From contig NZ_CP020809.1 in NCBI RefSeq assembly GCF_002157835.1, forward strand, positions 2,976,001 to 3,040,000: a DNA stretch of 64,000 nucleotides, given 5' to 3'. A model generated the notes under the pieces. That model saw only the letters and a list, made by a program, of their open reading frames with translations. It ran no database searches and was not told the origin of the DNA. Below, piece after piece: positions 8,772 through 20,816 of this stretch. This stretch comes from Mycobacterium dioxanotrophicus. Lineage in GTDB: Bacteria; Actinomycetota; Actinomycetes; Mycobacteriales; Mycobacteriaceae. The first letter of the stretch is position 1. Each line of letters begins with the position of its first letter. The translations under genes and the position numbers were made by a program.

Positions 8772-9683
8772 GTGTCCATCCTGTCCAGGCCCGTGGTGGC
8801 CGACGCTCTCGCGCGTCTGTTCTCGTCCACCGTCAACCCGGCGCCGAAACCCGGCGTCCGCTTCCCCGAAATCCCGGGCGACACAACGTCGGTGGTGATT
8901 CCCACCCGGTACGGAGATACCGCCGCGACCATCTACCGGCCGGAAGCCGGTGGCGCAGCGCCCGCGGTGTACGTCAACGTGCACGGTGGCGGCTTCGTCG
9001 TGGGACACCGTGACCAGGACGATCCGTGGTGCCGCTACCTCGCCGCACACGCGAACGTCGTTGTCGTCAATACCGATTACGTGCTCGCCCCGCGACACCG
9101 GTTTCCGGCGCCCGTCGAGCAGATCTACGACGTCCTCGTCTGGGCGTCGGCCGCCGAGCGGGACTGGGACGGCACCCGGCTCTGCGTCGGCGGGCAGAGC
9201 GCCGGAGGCAGCCTGTCCGCGGCAGCGGCGCGGCTGGCCCTGGAACGCGGCGGCCCCGACATCGCGCTGCAGGTGCTGCACTATCCGCCGCTGGATCTGG
9301 TGACCGCGACCCGGGACAAGAGCTCGCCGCTGGGCGCCAAGGCCGTGCTGCGGCCGTGGATGGGCGAGGTGTTCGACACCGCGTACATCCCCGATCCGGT
9401 GCGACGTGCCGATCGGCTCGCCTCACCGGCCTGCGGGGACAACGCCGACGGCATCGACGGCATCGCGCCCGCACTCGTGATCACCGCCGAGTACGACCGG
9501 CTGATGGCCGAGGCCTGGCGTTACGCCCAGAAGTTGGATGCCGTCGGAGCCCTGGCCGAGTATCACGAAGTACGCGGTGTCGACCACGGCTACAACATCA
9601 TGAGCAACGCGGGCGACGTCACCCGGCAGGTGTACGACGTGATCGCCGGACACGTCACCCGGGTGACCGCGGCACGGAAATGA
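8772..9683 (+). CDS. Alpha/beta hydrolase, HSL-type esterase
   Basis: A 303-residue carboxylesterase of the hormone-sensitive-lipase family (Lip proteins of mycobacteria). Visible are the oxyanion motif H-G-G-G-F at residues 76-80, the nucleophile elbow G-Q-S-A-G-G around 145-150, an aspartate in T-A-E-Y-D near 240, and the catalytic histidine in G-V-D-H-G-Y near 275. It is cytoplasmic by lack of a signal peptide. The GTG start lies 5 nt after the uvrB stop, so it probably shares the uvrB transcript, although a link to repair is not evident. Substrate unknown; most likely short-chain esters or acylglycerols. Confidence 0.88.
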   Translation: MSILSRPVVADALARLFSSTVNPAPKPGVRFPEIPGDTTSVVIPTRYGDTAATIYRPEAGGAAPAVYVNVHGGGFVVGHRDQDDPWCRYLAAHANVVVVNTDYVLAPRHRFPAPVEQIYDVLVWASAAERDWDGTRLCVGGQSAGGSLSAAAARLALERGGPDIALQVLHYPPLDLVTATRDKSSPLGAKAVLRPWMGEVFDTAYIPDPVRRADRLASPACGDNADGIDGIAPALVITAEYDRLMAEAWRYAQKLDAVGALAEYHEVRGVDHGYNIMSNAGDVTRQVYDVIAGHVTRVTAARK

Positions 9684-9715
9684 GCCGACCTTGACCTCAA
9701 TGGCGGTTGAGCTCC

Positions 9716-9721
9716 TAACGT
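9716..9721 (+). promoter_or_regulatory. -10 element of MFS gene, leaderless
   Basis: TAACGT with 7 nt to the GTG start. A TTGACC at 9691-9696 could be a -35 box with a 19-nt spacer. Confidence 0.5.
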
Positions 9722-9728
9722 CACTGCC

Positions 9729-11123
9729 GTGACCGAGACCGTGACGGCCGAAGCCGAGGGCACCTGGCGGCAGCTACTGGGGGCCAGACACCTCGGTGCT
9801 TCGACCGTGCTGGCCGGTGGCGTCCTGCTGTACGCCACCAACGAATTCATCACCATCAGTTTGCTGCCCAGCGCCGTCACCGACATCGGTGGCCATCGCT
9901 TGTACGCGTGGGTGACCACGGTGTACCTGGTGGCGTCGGTGGTCGCGGCGACGACGGTGCACTCGGTGCTGATGCGGATGGGCCCGCGTCGGGCGTATCT
10001 GCTCGGCCTCGCGGTGTTCTGCGCAGGAAGCCTGGGATGTGCCCTGGCGCCCAGCATGCCGCTGCTGCTCGCGAGCCGCACGGTGCAGGGTTTCGCAGGC
10101 GGGTTGCTGGCCGGGCTGGGCTACGCCGTCATCAACACCGCCCTGCCGAAGAGCTTGTGGACCAAGGCTTCCGCGCTGGTTTCGGCGATGTGGGGAGTGG
10201 GCACGGTGATCGGCCCGGCTGCCGGTGGATTGTTCGCGCAGTGGGGCCTGTGGCGGTGGGCGTTCGGGGTGCTCGCAGCGCTGACCGCGGCGATGGCGGT
10301 GCTGGTGCCGTTCGCACTTCCTGGCAGGGACCGGGCCGAATCGCGACCGCCGGTGCCGGGGATCCCGGTGTGGTCGCTGGTGCTGCTGGGTGCGGCGGCG
10401 ATGGCGGTCAGCGTGGCCGGTGTCCCGCACGACCCGCGGGCCACCGTGGCGATGCTGATGGTCGGTCTCGCCCTGGTCGGCTGCTTCCTGGTGGTCGATC
10501 GGCGCGTCGCCTCGAGTGTGTTGCCGCCCAGCGCTTTCGGTCCCGGCCCGCTCAAATGGATCTACCTGACCCTGGGTGTGCTGATGGCCGCCACGATGGT
10601 CGACACCTATGTGCCGTTGTTCGCCCAACGGCTGGCTCACCTCACGCCGGTTGTGGCGGGCTTTTTCGGGGCGGTGCTCTCGGTCGGCTGGACCGTCGGC
10701 GAGCTCGTCAGCGCGTCCGTCCGCAACGAGCGGGTGTTGGTGCGGACGGTCGCGTTGGCACCGATCGTGGTGGCGGTGGGCCTGGCGTCGGCCGCCGCGC
10801 TGGTCCGCAGCGGAATGGCACCAGCCCTGGTGGCAGGGTGGGCCGCGGCACTGCTGCTCGCCGGCATCGGCATCGGCAGTGCCTGGCCACATTTGTCGGC
10901 TTGGGCGATGAGCAGTGTGGACGACCCGGCGGAAGGGCCGGCCGCAGCGGCGGCCATCAACACCGTGCAGCTGATCTGTGGGGCGTTCGGTGCCGGGCTC
11001 ACCGGTGTCGTGGTCAACCTGGCCGACGGCAGCGACGTGTTCGCCGCGAGGTGCCTCTTCATCAGTCTCGCGGCCGTGGCCGCCGTGGGCGCGGTGGCGT
11101 CGGTGCGCGCCGGGCGCCGCTGA
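9729..11123 (+). CDS. MFS exporter (Rv1634-like)
   Basis: A 464-residue major facilitator protein with about twelve to fourteen hydrophobic helices. After helix 2 is a short R-M-G-P-R-R-A loop equivalent to MFS motif A, and a glycine-rich helix 5 (W-G-V-G-T-V-I-G-P-A-A-G-G) matches the drug/proton antiporter motif C. This supports proton-driven efflux at the cytoplasmic membrane; the M. tuberculosis counterpart Rv1634 is regarded as a drug efflux protein. The substrate cannot be read from the sequence. The start agrees with the leaderless promoter. It converges on the MgtC-like gene with a 3-nt gap. Confidence 0.88.
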   Translation: MTETVTAEAEGTWRQLLGARHLGASTVLAGGVLLYATNEFITISLLPSAVTDIGGHRLYAWVTTVYLVASVVAATTVHSVLMRMGPRRAYLLGLAVFCAGSLGCALAPSMPLLLASRTVQGFAGGLLAGLGYAVINTALPKSLWTKASALVSAMWGVGTVIGPAAGGLFAQWGLWRWAFGVLAALTAAMAVLVPFALPGRDRAESRPPVPGIPVWSLVLLGAAAMAVSVAGVPHDPRATVAMLMVGLALVGCFLVVDRRVASSVLPPSAFGPGPLKWIYLTLGVLMAATMVDTYVPLFAQRLAHLTPVVAGFFGAVLSVGWTVGELVSASVRNERVLVRTVALAPIVVAVGLASAAALVRSGMAPALVAGWAAALLLAGIGIGSAWPHLSAWAMSSVDDPAEGPAAAAAINTVQLICGAFGAGLTGVVVNLADGSDVFAARCLFISLAAVAAVGAVASVRAGRR

Positions 11124-11126
11124 CGC

Positions 11127-11858
11127 CTACTCCGCGTCGGTGTCGAACTGGTGGACGGCGGTCACGCCGTCGATACCGGCCAGCACGGTCGGTGCTGCGA
11201 GGATCCCGCTGCCCGACAGCGTCAGCATCACCCCGCACTGACCGGCCCCGCCGGGCGGACCCTGCGGGGCGTCGGCGGCCAGATCCGTCAGCTGCCATTG
11301 CCTGCGCTCGCAGGCCTGGAGCAGTTCGTGCATCACACCGCGCCCGTCGGCATAGGTGACATGCATGCGGATCGACCCGCCCAGGCGCGCCGTGAGCCGT
11401 CTGACCACGGGCATGAAGCCCAGCACGATCAGGAAGTGCATCGCCGTCACCGTGCAGGCAAGCAGGAAAAGCCCGGCGCCTGCGGCCATTCCGATCGCCG
11501 CGGACTCCCATACCGCGGCGGCGGTGGTCAGGCCGTGTACCGAGCCGCGTCGGACGATGATGATGCCGGCACCGAGAAAGCCTATGCCGGAGACGATCTG
11601 GGCCGCCACCCGTGATGGGTCGACCTCGACCAGACCCGTCGACAGCACGTCGCTGAAGCCGTACTTGCTGACCAGCAGGATCAGCGCGGCCGCAGTACCG
11701 ACAATGGTTTGGGTGCGCAGCCCGGCGGCTTTGCCCTGGACTTCGCGTTCCAACCCGATCAACGCCGTCAGCCCGAACGCGACGAACAGTTCGGCGATCT
11801 GACGCGAACCTTGCCCCGCGCCGCCGAAGAACGCCGGGTCGGCCAGCCAGAGATCCAT
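11127..11858 (-). CDS. MgtC/SapB-family membrane protein
   Basis: A 243-residue membrane protein with about five helices in residues 20-160 and a soluble C-terminal domain of about 80 residues with an ACT-like pattern. The MgtC signature is clear: I-G-L-E-R-E near residue 35, the L-R-T-x-T-I-V-G segment, and G-I-G-F-L-G-A-G-I-I. MgtC proteins help growth in low magnesium and in host cells; this one is outside any known regulon visible here. A TTG at 11867 is in frame, but the ATG at 11858 has a TAACTT -10 element 7 nt upstream and is preferred. Confidence 0.85.
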   Translation of the reverse strand: MDLWLADPAFFGGAGQGSRQIAELFVAFGLTALIGLEREVQGKAAGLRTQTIVGTAAALILLVSKYGFSDVLSTGLVEVDPSRVAAQIVSGIGFLGAGIIIVRRGSVHGLTTAAAVWESAAIGMAAGAGLFLLACTVTAMHFLIVLGFMPVVRRLTARLGGSIRMHVTYADGRGVMHELLQACERRQWQLTDLAADAPQGPPGGAGQCGVMLTLSGSGILAAPTVLAGIDGVTAVHQFDTDAE

Positions 11859-11865
11859 GTCGATC

Positions 11866-11871
11866 AAGTTA
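11866..11871 (-). promoter_or_regulatory. -10 element, leaderless promoter
   Basis: TAACTT on the minus strand, 7 nt before the ATG of the MgtC-like gene. Confidence 0.5.
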
Positions 11872-11946
11872 GCGCGCGCACGATGACTTTTGGCGGCAGC
11901 TGAGGTCTGTTTTCACATAGGCCGACAACTGACGAGGAGCACATTC

Positions 11947-12714
11947 ATGTCTGCACAACCCGTTGCCTATCCTGACGTCGCCACCCGGCAGGAGTGGCTC
12001 CAGGCGCGCACAAAGCTGCTGGCCCGCGAACGCGAGGTGACCCATCTGCGCGATGCCGTCAACGCCGAGCGCCGGCGGCTGCCGATGGTGCCGGTCACCG
12101 AGAACTACGTGTTCGAGGGTCCCGACGGCGAGGTAACCCTGCTGGACATGTTCGAGGGGCGCAGCCAGCTCTATATTCACCACTTCATGTGGATCGACGC
12201 GGTCGACGCCGGCTGCCCGAGTTGCACCGCCGCGGCGGATCTGACGTTCACCGATGAGGACCGAAAGCTGTTGCACGGCAAGGATGTCACGTTCGCATGT
12301 GTGTCGCGGGCACCGTATGCGAGCATCGCCGCCTACCGCGATCAGCACGGCTGGACGTTCCCGTGGTACTCGTCGCGCGACGGCGATTTCACCTACGACT
12401 ATCACGTGACGCTCGACCCGTCGCGCGCCCCGATCGAGTACAACTACAAGTCGCTCGACGAGTTGCACGCCGACGGCTTCTCAGATGCCGACCTGCGCGG
12501 CGACTGGCCCGGTGCCAGCGTTTTCCTGCGCCGCGGCGACGACGTGTTCCACACGTACTCGGCGTATGCGCGCGGTCTGGATCATTCCGCGGTGGGCTAT
12601 CCGTTCCTGGATCTGACGCCGTACGGCCGCCAGGAACCGTGGGAGGACTCGCCCGCCGGGTGGCCCCAGGGCGGCCCGGCGGTGGGCAGGCCGGTAGGGG
12701 CGGACGAGGGTTAG
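11947..12714 (+). CDS. DUF899 thioredoxin-fold protein
   Basis: A 255-residue cytoplasmic DUF899 protein. The N-terminal helix (residues 10-45) and T-E-N-Y-V-F-E-G-P-D-G strand are typical, and a C-P-S-C pair near residue 80 marks the position of the redox site in a thioredoxin-like fold. The family's function is not established; a thiol-dependent or dithiol reductase role is only suggested by the fold. The ATG at 11947 has GAGGAG about 8 nt upstream. It stands alone, with tRNA-Cys 60 nt downstream. Confidence 0.82.
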   Translation: MSAQPVAYPDVATRQEWLQARTKLLAREREVTHLRDAVNAERRRLPMVPVTENYVFEGPDGEVTLLDMFEGRSQLYIHHFMWIDAVDAGCPSCTAAADLTFTDEDRKLLHGKDVTFACVSRAPYASIAAYRDQHGWTFPWYSSRDGDFTYDYHVTLDPSRAPIEYNYKSLDELHADGFSDADLRGDWPGASVFLRRGDDVFHTYSAYARGLDHSAVGYPFLDLTPYGRQEPWEDSPAGWPQGGPAVGRPVGADEG

Positions 12715-12774
12715 CGATCATCAAGATCGAAACGGTGGGCGGGCGGGGCTGCGGCTGGCACTGTGATGGGCAGT

Positions 12775-12845
12775 GCGGGTGTGGCTGAGTGGCTAGGCAC
12801 CGGCCTGCAAAGCCGTTAACGCGGGTTCGAATCCCGTCACTCGCT
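12775..12845 (+). tRNA. tRNA-Cys (GCA)
   Basis: A 71-nt cloverleaf. The acceptor stem pairs 12775-12781 with 12838-12844 (one G-U pair), the anticodon loop is 12805-12811 with anticodon GCA at 12807-12809, and the T arm holds GGTTCGAATCC. Base 73 (12845) is T, the known cysteine identity base. CCA is not encoded. Confidence 0.95.
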
Positions 12846-12861
12846 CGCATGCGTCAGGGGA

Positions 12862-12903
12862 GGTCGGGCGGTATCTCGACGATCATCGAGGTGCCGCCCG
12901 ACC
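12862..12903 (+). terminator. Hairpin after tRNA-Cys
   Basis: Ten-base perfect outer stem (12862-12871 with 12894-12903) and an inner CTCGA/TCGAG stem (12875-12879 with 12886-12890). Likely ends tRNA transcription; no T tract. Confidence 0.6.
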
Positions 12904-12991
12904 ACCCTGATGTCGACTCTCGTCGCCCAACCGGGGTGGGTCTCGGTACGGGTTCTACTACCCTTTCGAGTCACGGCTAGGGTCGCGTGGT

Positions 12992-15565
12992 GTGACGAGA
13001 TCGTTGGAGCGGCCGTGGGATGAGCGGTCGGCGGACATACCGGCCGATGTCCGGGTGCGCGGCGCCCGCGAGCACAACCTCAAGAACGTCGATGTCGACG
13101 TTCCGCGGGACGCCCTGGTGGTGTTCACCGGTGTGTCCGGGTCGGGTAAGTCATCACTGGCATTCGGCACGTTGTTCGCCGAGTCGCAGCGCCGCTATCT
13201 GGAATCGGTGGCTCCGTACGCACGTCGTCTGATCGACCAGGTGGGTGTTCCCGACGTCGACTCCATCGAGGGCATGCCGCCCGCGGTGGCCCTGCAGCAA
13301 AACCGAGGGGCGGGCAGCGCGCGGTCGTCGGTGGGCAGCGTGACGACGCTGTCGAGCCTGGTCCGCATGCTCTACTCGCGTGCCGGGCACTATCCGGCCG
13401 ACCAGCCCATGCTGTTCGCGGAGGATTTCTCGCCGAACACCGTGCCGGGTGCGTGCCCGACTTGTCACGGCATCGGCCGGGTGTACGAGGTGCCCGAGGA
13501 ACTCATGGTGCCCGATCCGTCGCTGACCATCCGCGACCGGGCCATCGCGGCGTGGCCTGCGGCATGGCACGGGCAGAACCTGCGCGACATCCTGGTGTCC
13601 CTGGGTTACGACGTCGACACGCCGTGGAAAGACCTGCCGAAGAAGGATCGGGACTGGATCCTCTACACCGACGAACGGCCGACCGTGCCGGTGTACGCGG
13701 GGTTCACCCCGGCGCAGACGCGGCGGGCTGTGGCCATGGAGATGGAGCCCAGCTACCAGGGCACCTTCACCGGCGCCCGGCGCTACGTCCTGGACACCTT
13801 CGCCAACACCAAGAGCGCGCAGATGAAGAAGCGCGTTTCCCAGTTCGTCCGTGGCGCGGTCTGTTCGACGTGTGACGGCAAGCTGATCAAGCCCGAGGCG
13901 TTGTCGGTCACGTTCGAGGGATTCGACATCGCGGAGCTGTCCGGCCTGACCCTGAATCGGCTCGCCGAGCTGTTGGAACCCGTGGCGGCCGGCACACCGA
14001 CGCATCACGCGGATTCCGATCTCGCCGTCGAAAAGCGTGCCGCCGCTGGACGTTTGGCGGCCGAGTTGCTGGAGCGGCTGCACCCGATCATGGATCTGGG
14101 GCTGGGCTACCTGTCGCTGGACCGCAGCACCCCGACGTTGTCGTCGGGGGAACTGCAGCGGCTGCGCCTGGCCACGCAGCTGTCGTCCCAGCTGTTCGGC
14201 GTGGTGTACGTGCTCGACGAACCATCGGCCGGGCTGCACCCGCGCGACCGGGACGCGCTGCTGGGGATCTTGCAGGGGCTGAAGCGACGCGGTAACAGCG
14301 TCTTCCTCGTCGAGCATTCGCTCGACATCATCGGCGCCGCGGACTGGTTGGTCGACATCGGACCCGGCGCAGGCGAGCGCGGCGGCCAGATCCTCTACAG
14401 CGGCCCGCCGGAAGGTCTGCGGCAGGTAGATGAATCCTCCACGCGCCGTTACCTTTTCGGTTTGACCAAGCCGGTGGCGCGCACCCCGCGCGAGCCTGGC
14501 GGCTGGCTGCGGCTGGAACATGTGAGCCGCAACAACCTTCACGACGTGGCGGTGTCGTTCCCGCTGAAATGTCTGACCGCCGTCACCGGAATATCCGGCG
14601 CCGGAAAATCGAGCCTGGTGAGTCAGGCGCTGCCGACGCTGGTCGCCGAGTACCTGGGCGCCCCCGTGACGGGTGCGACCGACGAAACGTCCGACGACGA
14701 CGATCTGCTGCTGGCAGGCGATTCCGCGCCGGTCGACGGCAAGATCGTCGGCGACATCGGCGGCTTGCGGCGCGTGGTGAGCATCGACCAAAAGCCCATC
14801 GGCCGCACACCGCGGTCCAACGTCGCCACCTACACCGGCATGTTCGACCACATCCGCCGCCGCTTCGCCGAGACACCGGAATCGCGCAGCCGCGGTTACA
14901 AGGCCGGGCGGTTCTCCTTCAACGTCGCGTCGGGGCGGTGCCCGACCTGTGAGGGTGAGGGGTGGGTGATGGTCGAGTTGCTGTTCCTTCCCAGCGTCTA
15001 CACCCCCTGCTCGGACTGCGACGGAACGCGCTACAAGGCAAGCACTTTGGAGATCACCTGGCGTGATCGCAACATCGCCGAGATCCTCGATATGGGTGTC
15101 GAGCAGGCACGCGACTTCTTCGAGGGAGAAGCCGAGATCCTGCGCTCCCTGACGGTGCTCTGTGATGTCGGGCTGGGCTATCTGCGGCTGGGGCAGCCCG
15201 CGACCGAGCTGTCCGGCGGCGAGGCCCAACGTGTCAAGCTCGCCACCGAACTGCAACGGGCACACCGCGGCGACGCGCTCTACCTGCTCGACGAACCGTC
15301 CGCGGGTTTGCATCCCGCCGACACCGACCGGCTGATGGTGCACTTGCAGAAGCTGGTGGATGCAGGCAACACGGTGGTCGTCGTCGAACTCGACATGCGT
15401 GTCGTCGCACAGGCCGACTACGTCATCGACCTCGGGCCGGGTGCCGGAGGCGACGGCGGTCGTGTGGTCGCCACCGGGACGCCGGCACAGGCGTCGACCC
15501 ACGCCGACAGTGCCAGTGCCTCCTACCTCGCCGAGGCACTGAAGCTGGCGGCGAGCCCGTCCTGA
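12992..15565 (+). CDS. UvrA-like ABC ATPase lacking the UvrB-binding domain
   Basis: A UvrA paralogue of 857 residues, against 965 for the uvrA in this window. Both ATPase halves are complete: Walker [10 protein letters not shown] near 47-55 and G-I-S-G-A-G-K-S-S in the second half, signatures L-S-S-G-E-L-Q-R and L-S-G-G-E-A-Q-R, and two Walker [10 protein letters not shown] motifs. The C-T-C zinc module C-x-x-C is present in both halves, but the 150-residue insertion that carries the UvrB-binding domain in UvrA (after A-R-A-G) is replaced by about 20 residues. This fits class II UvrA proteins, linked to drug or damage tolerance rather than canonical repair. The signature of half one has S for the second G. 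A TAGGGT -10 lies 8 nt before the GTG. The stop overlaps the next start (TGATG). Confidence 0.9.
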   Translation: MTRSLERPWDERSADIPADVRVRGAREHNLKNVDVDVPRDALVVFTGVSGSGKSSLAFGTLFAESQRRYLESVAPYARRLIDQVGVPDVDSIEGMPPAVALQQNRGAGSARSSVGSVTTLSSLVRMLYSRAGHYPADQPMLFAEDFSPNTVPGACPTCHGIGRVYEVPEELMVPDPSLTIRDRAIAAWPAAWHGQNLRDILVSLGYDVDTPWKDLPKKDRDWILYTDERPTVPVYAGFTPAQTRRAVAMEMEPSYQGTFTGARRYVLDTFANTKSAQMKKRVSQFVRGAVCSTCDGKLIKPEALSVTFEGFDIAELSGLTLNRLAELLEPVAAGTPTHHADSDLAVEKRAAAGRLAAELLERLHPIMDLGLGYLSLDRSTPTLSSGELQRLRLATQLSSQLFGVVYVLDEPSAGLHPRDRDALLGILQGLKRRGNSVFLVEHSLDIIGAADWLVDIGPGAGERGGQILYSGPPEGLRQVDESSTRRYLFGLTKPVARTPREPGGWLRLEHVSRNNLHDVAVSFPLKCLTAVTGISGAGKSSLVSQALPTLVAEYLGAPVTGATDETSDDDDLLLAGDSAPVDGKIVGDIGGLRRVVSIDQKPIGRTPRSNVATYTGMFDHIRRRFAETPESRSRGYKAGRFSFNVASGRCPTCEGEGWVMVELLFLPSVYTPCSDCDGTRYKASTLEITWRDRNIAEILDMGVEQARDFFEGEAEILRSLTVLCDVGLGYLRLGQPATELSGGEAQRVKLATELQRAHRGDALYLLDEPSAGLHPADTDRLMVHLQKLVDAGNTVVVVELDMRVVAQADYVIDLGPGAGGDGGRVVATGTPAQASTHADSASASYLAEALKLAASPS

Positions 15566-16419
15566 TGCCCCTGCCGCAGCTCGCCGACATCCTCACGACT
15601 CTGGACCTCACCGAATCCGGCGACGACATGTTCATCGCCGAGCAGATCGACAATGCCGACCATCACATCATCGGTGGTCACATCGCGGCGCAAGCGCTGA
15701 TGGCGGCCAGTCGCACCGCGGCGGGCCGGCTGCCGCACAGCGTGCATGTCTATCTCCTGCGGGCCGGCGATGCCCGCCACCCGGTGCAGATGAGGGTTTC
15801 GCGGCTGCGCGACGGGGGCGCGTTGTCGACGCGGCAGGTCACCGCGCACCAGGACGGGGAAATCCTGCTGGAGGCACTGGCCTCGTTCAGCGCACCTGTC
15901 GACAGCGCCGAGTATCAGCAGTCCTTGCCGGAGGTTCCGGACCCGGAATCGCTGCCCGCCGTTGAGGATCAGCTGCGCGCGTATGCCGATGAGTTCGGCG
16001 GATTCTGGGTGCTGCCGCAAGCCATCGAGCGGCGCTACGTCGACGCGCCGCCCAGGTTGGCGATGGATCTGCCCTCGCCTCCCGCGCGAACCCGAATGTG
16101 GTGGCGCCCAGCCGAATCGGTGTCCGACGATCCGATCCTCAACAGCTGCCTGCTCACCTATGTCTCGGGCACCACGATGCTGGAAGCGGCGATGACGATG
16201 CGGCGGACCTCCCAGCTCAGATCGTTCTCGGCGCTCATCGATCACGCCGTCTGGTTCCAGCGGCCGGCCGACCTGTCCGATTGGGTGCTCTCCGATCAGG
16301 TGTCGCCCAGCGGAATTCACGGGCGCGGGCTCGCCAGTGCGACGATGTACAACCGCGCGGGCCAACTCGTCTGCACTGCCACCCAGGAGTTGTACTTCGG
16401 TCGCGACCGGGCGCGCTAG
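15565..16419 (+). CDS. tesB: Acyl-CoA thioesterase II
   Basis: A 284-residue TesB-type double-hotdog thioesterase, hydrolysing acyl-CoA to free acid and CoA. The first hotdog carries H-I-I-G-G-H-I-A-A-Q-A-L, the second the S-F-S-A-L-I-D-H-A-V-W-F-Q-R-P segment, and near the end comes G-R-G-L-A-S-A-T-M-Y-N-R-A-G, the family's typical closing motif with the active Asp-Thr/Gln network around it. Length equals the family norm. The ATG overlaps the stop of the UvrA-like gene by 1 nt, so the two are translationally coupled, though no functional link is known. Confidence 0.92.
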   Translation: MPLPQLADILTTLDLTESGDDMFIAEQIDNADHHIIGGHIAAQALMAASRTAAGRLPHSVHVYLLRAGDARHPVQMRVSRLRDGGALSTRQVTAHQDGEILLEALASFSAPVDSAEYQQSLPEVPDPESLPAVEDQLRAYADEFGGFWVLPQAIERRYVDAPPRLAMDLPSPPARTRMWWRPAESVSDDPILNSCLLTYVSGTTMLEAAMTMRRTSQLRSFSALIDHAVWFQRPADLSDWVLSDQVSPSGIHGRGLASATMYNRAGQLVCTATQELYFGRDRAR

Positions 16420-16710
16420 CGTCGTCAAAGCCCTTGGCGGCTAATTACTTTGGTCACCGAACGTGAGCTGCGTCATGAAATGCGGCCTGCCGGGCGTTGG
16501 CGACGTCGGTGCGACGCGCGTAGCGTGGGTCACGGTTGGTGTCAATTCGGCGGCCGCTGCGGTTAACATCAGTCCCGGTAGACGTCACCGGGCGGAGAAC
16601 GCCGGTTGTTTTGCCGGTTGTGCGTACGGGTGTCGTGAATCGTGCCCGTGCCCAGTCGGCACCGGGTTACTGTCGCGGATGGCGTTGCAACTGACACTGG
16701 GAGGGTATGG

Positions 16711-17154
16711 ATGAGCGCCTATCGCACCGTGGTGGTCGGTACGGACGGATCTGATTCGTCGCTGCGTGCTGTGGACCGCGCCGGTCAGATCGCCGCCGGG
16801 TCGAACGCGAAGCTGATCGTGGCGACCGCGTACTTCCCCCAGAGCGAAGATCAGCGCGCCGCCGACGTGCTCAAGGACGAGGGCTACCAGATGGCGGGCA
16901 ATGCCCCCATCTACGCCATCCTGCGTGAGGCGACCGAGCGTGCCAAGGCCGCCGGTGCCACCGACATCGAGGAGCGTCCGGTCGTCGGCGCCCCGGTGGA
17001 CGCCCTGGTCGAGCTGGCCGAGGACGTCAAGGCAGACCTGCTCGTGGTCGGCAACGTGGGCCTGAGCACCATCGCCGGCCGGCTGCTCGGCTCGGTACCC
17101 GCGAACGTGGCACGCCGGTCCAAGACCGACGTGCTCATCGTCCACACCAGCTAG
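16711..17154 (+). CDS. Universal stress protein (Rv1636/TB15.3-like)
   Basis: A 147-residue single-domain UspA protein. The nucleotide-binding pattern G-x-x-G then G-S-V-P is present as G-N-V-G-L-S-T-I-A-G-R-L-L-G-S-V-P. The closest known proteins, Rv1636 of M. tuberculosis and its M. smegmatis counterpart, were reported to bind cAMP with high affinity and may buffer it in the cell; a class III adenylate cyclase is encoded 29 kb away. The ATG has GGGAGGG about 6 nt upstream. The 290-bp region before it holds no convincing gene; TAACAT at 16564-16569 could be a -10 box, giving a long untranslated leader. Confidence 0.93.
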   Translation: MSAYRTVVVGTDGSDSSLRAVDRAGQIAAGSNAKLIVATAYFPQSEDQRAADVLKDEGYQMAGNAPIYAILREATERAKAAGATDIEERPVVGAPVDALVELAEDVKADLLVVGNVGLSTIAGRLLGSVPANVARRSKTDVLIVHTS

Positions 17155-17158
17155 CGGC

Positions 17159-17842
17159 CTACCAGCCGCGCGCTCGCCACTCGGACAGGCTGGGCCGCTC
17201 GGCGCCCAGCGTGGTGTCGTCGCCGTGTCCGGGGTGGACGACCGTGTTGTCGTCGTAGACGTCGAAGACCTTGCTGGTCACATCGCCCAGCAGGGTTTCG
17301 AAATCGCCGGGTTGCCATGTCTTGCCGACCCCGCCCGGAAACAGGCAGTCGCCGGTGAACAGGTGTGTCACGCCGTCGGACGATTTCAGGGCCAGCGCGA
17401 CCGAACCCGGGGTGTGTCCCCGCAGGTGGATCACGTCGAGCGTGAGGTCACCGATGGTGATGGTGTCCCCGTCGGCCAAGATGCGGTCGGGCTTCACCGG
17501 CAGGGCTTCGGCGTCGAGTTGATGCGCGGCGGTCGGGGCACCAGTGGCCTTCGCCACTGCTGACAGTGCCTGCACATGGTCGAAATGCTGGTGGCTGGTG
17601 ACGATCAGATCCAGCTTGGGGGCGTTGGCCTTGATGAGTTCCAGCAGCGCGTCGGCGTCGTTGGCGGCGTCGATGAGCAGGGTGTCTCCGGTCTTCGTGC
17701 TGGTCACCAGGTAGGCGTTGTTGTCCATCGGGCCCACCGACGCCTTGACGATCGTCGCCCCGCCCGCGGTGCGCCGTGCGGCCGTGTGCGGCTCGACGTG
17801 GCCGGTGTAGGTGTCGCTGACGGTGATGCTGGGAGGAGTCAC
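17159..17842 (-). CDS. Metallo-beta-lactamase-fold hydrolase (Rv1637c-like)
   Basis: A 227-residue glyoxalase-II-like hydrolase. The metal-binding motif S-H-Q-H-F-D-H is near residue 108, a second ligand histidine is in L-R-G-H-T-P-G-S, the bridging aspartate in F-T-G-D-C-L-F, and a last histidine in V-H-P-G-H-G-D. This matches small MBL thioesterases; the substrate is not known. The open frame runs back to 18052 inside uvrA, but the GTG at 17842 has TACCGT exactly 6 nt upstream. It is divergent from uvrA with a 73-bp gap. Confidence 0.9.
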   Translation of the reverse strand: MTPPSITVSDTYTGHVEPHTAARRTAGGATIVKASVGPMDNNAYLVTSTKTGDTLLIDAANDADALLELIKANAPKLDLIVTSHQHFDHVQALSAVAKATGAPTAAHQLDAEALPVKPDRILADGDTITIGDLTLDVIHLRGHTPGSVALALKSSDGVTHLFTGDCLFPGGVGKTWQPGDFETLLGDVTSKVFDVYDDNTVVHPGHGDDTTLGAERPSLSEWRARGW

Positions 17843-17848
17843 CCCATC

Positions 17849-17854
17849 ACGGTA
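17849..17854 (-). promoter_or_regulatory. -10 element, leaderless promoter
   Basis: TACCGT on the minus strand, 6 nt before the GTG of the MBL hydrolase gene. Confidence 0.5.
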
Positions 17855-17915
17855 TCGGGCTTGTCGGTGGTCGCACATAGCATGGGCGTGAAGTATGCCG
17901 TCTGAAAGGAAGCGC

Positions 17916-20813
<2,898 letters not shown>

Positions 20814-20816
20814 CCG

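Noticed and set aside
6607..9683. uvrB plus esterase read as a repair operon with a functional link
   Set aside because: Spacing supports co-transcription, but nothing in the esterase ties it to DNA repair.
13154..15502. 782-codon minus-strand frame opposite the UvrA-like gene
   Set aside because: Antisense artefact of strong third-position GC; translation is Arg/Gln/Val-rich with no fold, while the plus strand has full ABC motifs.
12775..15565. tRNA-Cys as an attachment site of an integrated element carrying the UvrA-like gene
   Set aside because: No integrase, no duplicated tRNA 3' end and no phage genes are visible nearby.
16463..16714. Cysteine-rich 83-codon frame upstream of the universal stress gene (six Cys in a short stretch)
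   Set aside because: It overlaps the usp start, has weak third-position GC for this genome, and no Shine-Dalgarno or leaderless -10 at its GTG. A Cys-responsive leader peptide is conceivable but not supported.
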